Assembly (NCBI RefSeq): GCF_030410485.1
Contig: NZ_JAUHHC010000002.1
Span: 744,001-808,000, forward strand
From: Roseateles violae
GTDB lineage: Bacteria; Pseudomonadota; Gammaproteobacteria; Burkholderiales; Burkholderiaceae_C
Length of the DNA stretch: 64,000 nt
Direction of reading: 5' to 3'
The notes under the pieces: generated by a model
The model's input: the letters and a program-made list of their open reading frames with translations, nothing else
The model's database searches: none
Told to the model about the DNA's origin: nothing
Made by a program: the position numbers and the translations under genes
Part shown: in pieces, positions 32,480 through 39,542 of the stretch
Layout: the number at the start of each line of letters is the position of its first letter
Numbering within the stretch: position 1 is the stretch's first letter

Positions 32480-32721
32480 GACCCAAGGCCACCCAGGCGG
32501 TGCCGACCCTGACCGAGGTGCTGGAGCCGCTGCCGGTACGGCCCGCGCCGACGGCCGCCGAGGCGCCGCCCGCGATTTCTGAAGAGGCGTTGCGGCAGTT
32601 GATCGCCGAGGCGCTGGACGCTTGCGTCGCCGAGCTGCGCGAGCAGCTGCGCCCGCGCGTCGAGGCGCGCGTGCGCGAGGCCTTGGCCAGGCGCTGGCCG
32701 GCCGCGGCCGGCGAGGCCTGA
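32476..32721 (+). CDS. Small hypothetical protein after holC
   Basis: An 81-residue, alanine- and proline-rich protein. After a disordered head it has one amphipathic helix region (EEALRQLIAEALDACVAELREQL, read in two parts, then PRVEARVREALARRWP). The ATG overlaps the holC stop (ATGA), so it is cotranslated. Proteins like it occur after holC in betaproteobacteria. The function is unknown. Confidence 0.7.
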   Translation: MRPKATQAVPTLTEVLEPLPVRPAPTAAEAPPAISEEALRQLIAEALDACVAELREQLRPRVEARVREALARRWPAAAGEA

Positions 32722-32874
32722 AGCCGGGACAGGGGGCCGGCCAGCCTAATTGCGACGCCTGCACAAGCGCCGTTTTTCCCTGTGACGACAACACACCACA
32801 ACGCCGCCGAGCGGCTCGCGGTTTTCCATGCTTTCCCCATAGAGGACGGCGTCGATTTGGGTTATGTTTCGAGA

Positions 32875-32889
32875 GTTGAAAAATTCAAC
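32875..32889. promoter_or_regulatory. Dyad GTTGAA-AAA-TTCAAC before the binding-protein gene
   Basis: A perfect 6-bp inverted repeat with a 3-base centre, 38 bases upstream of the start of the ABC binding-protein gene. It could be an operator. The surrounding AT-rich stretch (32850-32900) is the likely promoter region. Function is inferred. Confidence 0.4.
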
Positions 32890-32926
32890 AGAAACTAGCT
32901 CCCTTCTTCCAACTCGGAGGTAATTC

Positions 32927-34069
32927 ATGCAAGTCAAATTGAATGTTGTCGTGGCCGCCGCCGCAGCGCTATTGAGCGGCGCCGCGATGTCGCAGGAACT
33001 GGTCGTCAAGATCGGTCACGTTGGTCCGACCAGCGGCGCGATCGCCCACCTGGGCAAGGACAATGAGTTGGGTGCCCGCATGGCCATCGACGATCTGAAC
33101 GCCAAGGGCGTGATGATCGGCGGCAAAAAGGCCAAGTTCGAACTGCTGGCCGAAGACGACGCCGGCGATCCGAAGCAGGGCACGGCTGCTGCCTCCAAGC
33201 TGGCCGACTCCAAGGTCAACGGCGTGATCGGTCACCTGAACTCGGGCACCTCGATCCCGGCTTCCAAGGTCTACAGCGACGCCGGCATCCCGCAGATCTC
33301 GCCCTCGGCGACGAACCCGAAGTTCACCCGCAACGGCTACAAGACCACGTTCCGCGTCGTGGCCGACGACGTGCATCTGGGCGGCACGCTGGGCAAGTAC
33401 GCCGTCAAGGAGCTGAAGGGCAAGTCGATCGCCGTCATCGATGATCGCACCGCCTACGGCCAGGGCGTGGCCGACGAGTTCGAGAAGGGCGTCAAGGCCT
33501 CCGGCGGCAAGGTCGTCGGCCGCGAGTTCACCAACGACAAGGCCACGGACTTCACCGCCATCCTGACCTCCCTGAAGGCCAAGAAGCCCGATGTGGTCTT
33601 CTTCGGCGGCATGGACGCGGTGGCCGGCCCGATGCTGCGCCAGATGAAGCAGCTGGGCATCGACGCCAAGTTCGTCGGCGGCGACGGCATCTGCTCGGGC
33701 GAACTGCCCAAGCTGGCGGCCGGCACGATGGGTGACGGCCAGGTGGTCTGCGCCGAGGCCGGTGGTGTCGAGGGCGAGTCCAAGAAGTCAATGGACGCCT
33801 TCAAGGCCAAGTTCAAGGAAAAGTACAAGGCCGACGTGCAGATCTACGCGCCCTACGTCTATGACGCCGTCAACGTGATGGTGGCCGCCATGGTCAAGGC
33901 CGGTTCCGCTGAGCCGGCCAAGTACCTGCCGGTGCTGGCCAAGACCGAAGGCTACAAGGGCGTGACCGGCACGATCTCGTTCGACAACAAGGGCGACATC
34001 AAGAACGGCGCGCTGACCTTGTTCACCTACAAGGCCGGCAACCGCGAGCAGATCGCCGTCGTGCGTTGA
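32927..34069 (+). CDS. Branched-chain amino-acid-type ABC transporter substrate-binding protein
   Basis: 380 residues with a signal peptide (MQVKLNVVVAAAAALLSGAAMS). It is a type I periplasmic-binding fold of the LivJ/LivK group: VVKIGHVGPTSGAIAHLGKD near residue 25, VNGVIGHLNSGTSIPASKVY, VVFFGGMDAVAGPMLRQMK and APYVYDAVNVMVAAMVKAG. It captures a ligand, commonly leucine-type amino acids but also amides or aromatic acids, for an inner-membrane permease that is not encoded nearby. A strong GGAGG ribosome-binding site and a separate terminator show it is an independent, probably highly expressed gene. Confidence 0.92.
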   Translation: MQVKLNVVVAAAAALLSGAAMSQELVVKIGHVGPTSGAIAHLGKDNELGARMAIDDLNAKGVMIGGKKAKFELLAEDDAGDPKQGTAAASKLADSKVNGVIGHLNSGTSIPASKVYSDAGIPQISPSATNPKFTRNGYKTTFRVVADDVHLGGTLGKYAVKELKGKSIAVIDDRTAYGQGVADEFEKGVKASGGKVVGREFTNDKATDFTAILTSLKAKKPDVVFFGGMDAVAGPMLRQMKQLGIDAKFVGGDGICSGELPKLAAGTMGDGQVVCAEAGGVEGESKKSMDAFKAKFKEKYKADVQIYAPYVYDAVNVMVAAMVKAGSAEPAKYLPVLAKTEGYKGVTGTISFDNKGDIKNGALTLFTYKAGNREQIAVVR

Positions 34070-34098
34070 TGCGCTAGCGGCTTTCCGGTCGCAAGCAA

Positions 34099-34124
34099 AA
34101 CGCCCGCGCAAGCGGGCGTTTTTA
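34099..34124 (+). terminator. Rho-independent terminator of the binding-protein gene
   Basis: Stem AACGCCCGC / GCGGGCGTT around loop GCAA (34099-34120), followed by TTTATTTT. Confidence 0.9.
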
Positions 34125-34198
34125 TTTTCGCAGGCCATATTGGCATCGAATATTGCTGGGAGGCGAAACCCACTTTCTTGGCACCGTCGACGCCGCGA

Positions 34199-34216
34199 TT
34201 TGTGAGTTTTCACAAA
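34199..34216. promoter_or_regulatory. Dyad operator candidate upstream of the EPS locus
   Basis: TTTGTGAgtttTCACAAA is a perfect inverted repeat with 7-bp arms, about 125 bases upstream of the sigma-54-type element. The half-site TGTGA recalls Crp-type sites but the spacer is 4 rather than 6. It could equally be an activator site for PrsR. Unproven. Confidence 0.45.
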
Positions 34217-34339
34217 CCCCGATTCGCGGGGGAGATGTGGATTCGGCAACAGGCGCCGCATTTGCGGCGGGCTTGCGTGGAAAACGCACGTTTGTAACGG
34301 GCTGCGTTGATCTGTGAAAGGAGGGCTTGCGATCTACTG

Positions 34340-34355
34340 CGGCACGGGCGTCGCA
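34340..34355 (+). promoter_or_regulatory. Sigma-54-type promoter candidate for the first EPS block
   Basis: CGGCACGGGCGTCGCA matches the -24/-12 consensus TGGCACG-N4-TTGCW at 12 of the 14... positions that matter most, including GG and GC with the exact 10-base spacing. It differs at the first T and at one T of the -12 part. Transcription would begin near 34366, some 220 bases before the first gene. The locus encodes the sigma-54 activator PrsR. Confidence 0.55.
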
Positions 34356-34587
34356 AGCGCATCCTACGGACTAGGGACAGAGCCTCTTTTCCGGCGGTTT
34401 CAAGCGGCGCGTCCCCCTTTAAACGGGGGGCTTTCAAGAGCAGAGGGTGCAGGCATCATCGTCCCGCGATCAAGGTCGGTCTCAGCATGAAGACCGGCCG
34501 GCCGGCGAGGGAGAGATGTAACAGATCGAAGTCTGTACAAGAAAAGCCGCCGGCATCAAGCACTGGTTTGTGCGATCGAGGAAAAGC

Positions 34588-35970
34588 ATGATTCGGATAT
34601 TCAACCACTATCTACACAGGCAGACGCTGCTCCAAGTGTTTTTCGACCTGGGCCTCATTCTGTTTGCGGTGGTTGCCGTCGTGCTGAGCCAGGGCGAATC
34701 GGCCCAGACCGTGATTCCGTTTGCCGCCTCGCATGGCCTCTCGCTGGCCGGCTGCATGTTCGTCATCAATTCGGCCACCGGCTTCTACCAGCATGTGCAC
34801 AACCGCTCGGTGACCGAGTCCTGTGCCCGCGCGCTGCTGGGTCTGATGTTCGGCCTGCCGCTGGCCTATGCGATCTTCAGCTTCCTGCCGGCCAATACGG
34901 TCCACCGCGAAACGATCACGATGGTGGCGATGGCCGCCGTCGCGGCGGTGATGGTGCACCGGGTCTATGCCGCGCACTCCGGCACGCAGTCGCGGCTGCG
35001 CACCCGCATCCTGATCTTCGGTTCCGGCGCGGTCGCGAAGACGGTCGGTGGCACCTTGCGCGCCGCCGATCCGCATGCACAGATCGTCGGCTATTTCGCC
35101 GGCCCGAACGAAGAAAACTCCGAGGTGCCGCATGGCGAACTGATCCAGCCCAAGGGCACGCTGACCGAAACGGCGCGTGCACTGGATGTGGATGAGATCG
35201 TCGTTGCGCTGTCCGAGCGCCGAGGCGGCAGCATGCCGCTGCGCCAGTTGCTCGATTGCAAGCTCTATGGCATCCGCGTCGTCGACATCGCCACCTATTT
35301 CGAGAAGACGCTGGCGCAGATCAAGATCAGCCATGTCAATGCGGGCTGGCTGATCTTCGGCGACGGTTTCAACCAGGGCATTGTCCGCACTGCGGTCAAG
35401 CGGGTCTTCGATCTGGTCTCCTCGCTGGCGATCCTGGTCGTGACGCTGCCCGTGATGCTGGTGACGGCGATCCTGATCAAGCTGGAATCGCCCGGGGCCG
35501 TCCTTTACCGCCAGGAGCGCGTTGGTCTGAACGGCGCGACCTTCAAGGTTATCAAGTTCCGCAGCATGCGTTCGGACGCCGAGAAGGACGGCAAGCCGCG
35601 CTGGGCCACCGTCAATGACGATCGCGTGACCAAGGTCGGCCGCTTCATCCGCAAGGTTCGCATCGACGAGTTGCCGCAGCTGCTGAACGTGCTGCGCGGC
35701 GAGATGAGCCTGGTCGGCCCGCGTCCGGAGCGCCAGTTCTTTGTCGACGATCTGGTCAACAAGATCCCGTATTACGCCGTGCGTCACAGCGTCAAGCCGG
35801 GCGTGACCGGCTGGGCCCAGGTGCGCTACGAGTACGGCTCGACGGTCGAGGATTCGATCGAGAAGCTGCAGTACGACCTCTACTACGTCAAGAACCACAC
35901 GCTGTTCCTTGATCTGCTGATCATGCTGGAAACGGTGGCCGTGGTGCTGACCGGCAAGGGCGCCCGCTGA
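34588..35970 (+). CDS. XrtA/PEP-CTERM-type initiating sugar transferase (TIGR03013 type)
   Basis: A 460-residue polyprenyl-phosphate sugar transferase. The N-terminal half has four membrane segments (residues about 15-115) and a soluble Rossmann-like part (RTRILIFGSGAVAKTVGG). A further membrane helix near 280 (LVSSLAILVVTLPVMLVTAIL) precedes the catalytic domain, with YRQERVGLNGATFKVIKFRSMR, the RRIDELPQ-like VRIDELPQLLNVL, MSLVGPRPER and KPGVTGWAQVRYEYG. It adds the first sugar phosphate to undecaprenyl phosphate, starting the exopolysaccharide repeat. The ATG at 34588 follows GAGG. It heads the first block of the locus. Confidence 0.93.
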   Translation: MIRIFNHYLHRQTLLQVFFDLGLILFAVVAVVLSQGESAQTVIPFAASHGLSLAGCMFVINSATGFYQHVHNRSVTESCARALLGLMFGLPLAYAIFSFLPANTVHRETITMVAMAAVAAVMVHRVYAAHSGTQSRLRTRILIFGSGAVAKTVGGTLRAADPHAQIVGYFAGPNEENSEVPHGELIQPKGTLTETARALDVDEIVVALSERRGGSMPLRQLLDCKLYGIRVVDIATYFEKTLAQIKISHVNAGWLIFGDGFNQGIVRTAVKRVFDLVSSLAILVVTLPVMLVTAILIKLESPGAVLYRQERVGLNGATFKVIKFRSMRSDAEKDGKPRWATVNDDRVTKVGRFIRKVRIDELPQLLNVLRGEMSLVGPRPERQFFVDDLVNKIPYYAVRHSVKPGVTGWAQVRYEYGSTVEDSIEKLQYDLYYVKNHTLFLDLLIMLETVAVVLTGKGAR

Positions 35971-36037
35971 TCCGGAGCGGCCGGGGCAGCGCCGCCGCCC
36001 GATCCGCATTTGCGCCGATTCCCCGCTGCCGCGGGGT

Positions 36038-38176
36038 ATGTTCGAATACCTTATGTTCAACGGTGCACCCGATCTGAGCCTGCTCGGCGATCTGCTGGCG
36101 GCTCTTGCCTATACCGCCTTCGCGCTGAACTTTGCGCTGCGCTTGTGGCGCAAGACGGCACCGGCCCACAGCATTTCCTATCTGTTCACCGCCGCGCTGG
36201 CGGGCAGCGCGCTTTGGGCCTGGCTGGAACTGGTCAGCGACTCCTTGCATTGGCCGGGGCGGCTGGAGACCTTGGTCCTGCCCTTTGCCGATCTGCTGCG
36301 CTACGGGCTGTGGTTCTTGTTCGTGCTGTCGCTGCTGCGGCCGAGCGCGGAGGCCAGCCGGCGCGGCGGCGATCTGCGCGCCTTGAATCTGCTGGCCGGT
36401 GCGTCGGTGGGTGCTGCGCTACTCCTGCTGTTGGCGCGCGAGTCGGGCGCGGAATGGGCGGCCTTGCTCGAGCGGCCGAGCGCATTCGCCGCGCTGATGC
36501 TGGCGGTCGTCGGCCTGATCCTGCTGGAGCAACTGTGGCGCAATGTCTCGTCCGATACGCGCTGGAATGCCAAGCCGGTCTGCCTAGGCTTGGGAGCGAT
36601 CTTCGCCTTCGATCTGTTCGTCTATTCGCAGGCGGCGCTGTTCCGCAAGTTCGACAGCGATGCATTGATCATCCGCGCCGCGGTGCACAGCGCCGCCGTG
36701 CCGCTGCTATTCCTCGCCTCGCGCCGACACGCCGACTGGCTGAACAAGCTGCATGTGTCACGCGCGGCGGTCTTTCATTCGGCGACCCTGCTGCTGGTCG
36801 GCGCCTACCTGCTGCTGGTCTCGGCGGTCGGCTACTACGTGCGCTACACCGGTGGCGAATGGGGGCGTGCACTGCAGCTGGTGCTGGTCTTCGTCGCACT
36901 GATCGCATTGGCGGTGCTGGTAGTCTCCGGCTCGATGCGGGCACGGCTGAAGGTCTATATCAGCAAGAACTTCTTCAACTACCGCTACGACTACCGCGAG
37001 GAATGGCTGCGCTTCACCGCCGTGCTCTCGTCCGGCGCCTCGCCGCAGGAGATGGGCGTCACCGTCGTGCGAGCCTTGGCCAATCTGGTCGAAAGCCCGT
37101 CCGGCGCACTGTGGCTGCGGCATGGGCCGGATGCCGAGTTCGCGCAGGCGGCGCGCTGGAACGTGCCGCCGGTCACCGAGCGTGAGGCCGTCGACGCGAG
37201 CCTGGCGCGCTTTCTCGCAGAGCGCGGCTGGATCGTCGACCTCGATCAGTTGCGCCGCGGCGATGCCGACTACGCCGGCCTCGAAGCGCCGGCCTGGCTG
37301 CTGGCGGAGGCGCGCTACTGGCTGGCCGTGCCGCTTCTGGTGGGCGGCGAACTGATCGGCTTCGTCTGCCTGGGCCACGCGCGCACGGCGGTGGAGATCA
37401 ACTGGGAGGTTCGCGATCTGCTGAAGACGGCCAGTTCGCAGGCCTCCAGCTATCTGGCCCAGATGCAGGCGGCCGAGGCCCTGCTTGAATCGAAGAAGTT
37501 CGACGCCTTCAACCGCATGTCGGCCTTCGTTGTCCATGATCTGAAGAACATCGTCACCCAGTTGTCGCTGATGATGAAGAACGCCAAGCGCCTGCGCGAC
37601 AACCCGGAGTTCCAGCAGGACATGCTGGACACGGTCGAGAATTCGCTCGAGAAGATGCGCCAGCTGATGCTGCAGTTGCGCGAGGGCGACAAGCCGCATG
37701 GTGTCAGCAGTGGCGTGGACTTGCAGGCGATCGCCAGGCGCCTGCAGCAGGCGGCCGTCGGCAAGGGGCGGGTGCTGGAGCTGGAGCTGCTGTCGCAGGT
37801 CAGCACGCGTGGCCATGAGGAACGCATCGAGCGCGTGATCGGCCATGTGGTGCAGAACGCCTTCGATGCCAGCGCCGCCGATGCGCCGGTGTCCTTGCGC
37901 CTGGACAGCGCCGGCAGCCAGGCGCAGGTCCGCATCAGCGACCGCGGCTGCGGCATGTCGGAAGATTTCATACAGAATCGGCTCTTCAAGCCCTTCCAGA
38001 CGACCAAGGCCAATGGCATGGGCATAGGCGCCTACGAAAGTTATCAATATCTGCAAGAGCTGGGAGGCAAGATCAGCGTGGAAAGCAAGCTCAACCGGGG
38101 CACGACGGTCACCATTCTGTTGCCGCTGTTCCATGCGACGACGGTGGCCGATATGTCGATGATCGGCGCCAAATGA
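36038..38176 (+). CDS. prsK: PrsK, XrtA/PEP-CTERM-system histidine kinase
   Basis: 712 residues. About nine membrane segments fill residues 15-310, followed by a GAF-type sensor domain (about 325-465) and a kinase core. The phospho-acceptor is His500 in FVVHDLKNIVTQLSL, and the ATP-binding part shows HVVQNAFDAS (N box), DRGCGMSEDF (G1) and NGMGIGAYES (G2). The architecture is that of the PrsK family, paired with the sigma-54 activator PrsR encoded next (start overlaps the prsK stop, ATGA). A hairpin CCCCGC-TGCC-GCGGGG (36021-36036) ends just before the ATG and may mask the ribosome-binding site. Confidence 0.94.
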   Translation: MFEYLMFNGAPDLSLLGDLLAALAYTAFALNFALRLWRKTAPAHSISYLFTAALAGSALWAWLELVSDSLHWPGRLETLVLPFADLLRYGLWFLFVLSLLRPSAEASRRGGDLRALNLLAGASVGAALLLLLARESGAEWAALLERPSAFAALMLAVVGLILLEQLWRNVSSDTRWNAKPVCLGLGAIFAFDLFVYSQAALFRKFDSDALIIRAAVHSAAVPLLFLASRRHADWLNKLHVSRAAVFHSATLLLVGAYLLLVSAVGYYVRYTGGEWGRALQLVLVFVALIALAVLVVSGSMRARLKVYISKNFFNYRYDYREEWLRFTAVLSSGASPQEMGVTVVRALANLVESPSGALWLRHGPDAEFAQAARWNVPPVTEREAVDASLARFLAERGWIVDLDQLRRGDADYAGLEAPAWLLAEARYWLAVPLLVGGELIGFVCLGHARTAVEINWEVRDLLKTASSQASSYLAQMQAAEALLESKKFDAFNRMSAFVVHDLKNIVTQLSLMMKNAKRLRDNPEFQQDMLDTVENSLEKMRQLMLQLREGDKPHGVSSGVDLQAIARRLQQAAVGKGRVLELELLSQVSTRGHEERIERVIGHVVQNAFDASAADAPVSLRLDSAGSQAQVRISDRGCGMSEDFIQNRLFKPFQTTKANGMGIGAYESYQYLQELGGKISVESKLNRGTTVTILLPLFHATTVADMSMIGAK

Positions 38177-39540
38177 GCGGCGCCGAACGTCAGCAGCAGC
38201 CGCTCCTGATCGTCGAGGACGATCTGGCGCTGCAGAAGCAGTTGAAATGGTCGCTGGACCGTTTTGAATCGGTCGTTGCCGACGATGTCGCCAGCGCACT
38301 GCTGCAGTTTCGCCGCCACAGCCCGGCCGTGGTGACGATGGACCTGGGCCTTCCGCCCGACCGCGATTCGGTATCGGAGGGCTTTCGCTGCCTGGAGCGG
38401 TTGCTGGAGCTCGATCCGAGCGCCAAGGTGATCGTGCTGACCGGCCAGAACGACCAGGAGAACGCCCTGCGCGCGGTGCGAATGGGGGCCTACGACTTCC
38501 TGGCCAAGCCGGTCGATCCGGATGTGCTGAGCCTGACCGTCGAGCGCGCCTACCGGATGTACGAGTTGCAGCAGGAGAACCGACGCTTGCAGACGGCGCA
38601 GCAGACCGATGCGCTGGGCGGCCTGGTGACGCGCGATGCCGGCATGCAGCGGATCTGCCGGATGATCGAGAAGGTCGCGCCCAGCGACGCAACGGTGCTC
38701 CTGCTCGGCGAAAGCGGCACCGGCAAGGAGTTGCTGGCCCAGGGCCTGCACGACGCGTCCAAGCGCAAGGGCCGCTTCGTCGCGATCAATTGCGCGGCGA
38801 TTCCCGAGACGCTGCTCGAGAGCGAGCTGTTCGGCTACGAGAAGGGGGCCTTCACCGGCGCCGCCAAGACGACGATAGGCAAGATCGAGACGGCCAATGG
38901 CGGCACGCTGATGCTGGACGAGATCGGCGATTTGCCGATGCCGTTGCAGGCCAAGCTGCTGCGCTTTCTGCAGGAGCGCAAGATCGAGCGTGTCGGCGGC
39001 CGGCAGGAGATCTCGATCGACGTGCGCATCGTCGGTGCGACGCACCAGGACCTGCGTCGCCATATCGCCGACGGCCGCTTCCGAGAGGATCTGTACTACC
39101 GCCTGGCCGAGATCGTCATCGACATTCCGCCGCTGCGCGAGCGCACCGGCGATGCGGTGCTGCTGGCCCATGCCTTTCTGCGCCGCCATGCGGTCGAGCA
39201 GCGCCGCCCGGTGCTGGGCCTGAGCGACGATGCGGTGCGGGCGCTGGAGGCGCATCGCTGGCCCGGCAATGTGCGCGAGTTGCAGAACCTGATCAAGCGC
39301 GCCTCCATCATGGCCGATGGCGAGCGCGTCAGTGCCGCCGATTTGGGCCTGCAGGCAGGGCCGGCCGAGGGTGAGGAGGAGAGTTCGCTGGACCTGCGCA
39401 CCGTCCGCGAGCGGGTCGAGCGCCAGACCGTTGTGGCCGCGCTGGCCCGTGCCGACGGCAATATCGTCAAGGCGGCCGAGATCCTGGGCGTCAGCCGTCC
39501 GACGCTCTATGACCTGATGAACCGATTGCAGATCAAGTGA
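38173..39540 (+). CDS. prsR: PrsR, sigma-54-dependent response regulator
   Basis: 455 residues. The receiver domain has acceptor Asp57 (VVTMDLGLPP) and Lys in DFLAKPVDPDVL. The AAA+ domain shows Walker A GESGTGKELLAQ, the sigma-54 contact loop GAFTGAAKT, and the R finger region ERIDLYYR-like FREDLYYRLAEI. The C-terminus is a Fis-type helix-turn-helix (VKAAEILGVSRPTLYDLMNRL). PrsR activates PEP-CTERM and exopolysaccharide genes through RpoN in related bacteria. Sigma-54-type promoters at 34340 and 45606 in this window are candidate targets. Confidence 0.95.
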   Translation: MSGAERQQQPLLIVEDDLALQKQLKWSLDRFESVVADDVASALLQFRRHSPAVVTMDLGLPPDRDSVSEGFRCLERLLELDPSAKVIVLTGQNDQENALRAVRMGAYDFLAKPVDPDVLSLTVERAYRMYELQQENRRLQTAQQTDALGGLVTRDAGMQRICRMIEKVAPSDATVLLLGESGTGKELLAQGLHDASKRKGRFVAINCAAIPETLLESELFGYEKGAFTGAAKTTIGKIETANGGTLMLDEIGDLPMPLQAKLLRFLQERKIERVGGRQEISIDVRIVGATHQDLRRHIADGRFREDLYYRLAEIVIDIPPLRERTGDAVLLAHAFLRRHAVEQRRPVLGLSDDAVRALEAHRWPGNVRELQNLIKRASIMADGERVSAADLGLQAGPAEGEEESSLDLRTVRERVERQTVVAALARADGNIVKAAEILGVSRPTLYDLMNRLQIK

Positions 39541-39542
39541 AG

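Larger units (their letters stand above)
34125..34587 (+). other. Gene-free leader of the exopolysaccharide locus
   Basis: About 460 bases without a supported gene. It holds the dyad at 34199-34216, the sigma-54-type promoter at 34340-34355, and a hairpin CCCCC-TTTAAAC-GGGGG at 34413-34429 in the untranslated leader. GAGG at 34579-34582 serves the first gene. The long leader could allow post-transcriptional control. Confidence 0.6.

Noticed and set aside
34141-34160. TGGCAT...TTGCT as a sigma-54 promoter
   Set aside because: GG and GC are 11 bases apart rather than 10, which sigma-54 tolerates poorly.
34179-34194. TGGCAC followed by ACGC as a sigma-54 promoter
   Set aside because: Spacing fits, but the -12 part keeps only GC; the element at 34340 is closer to consensus.
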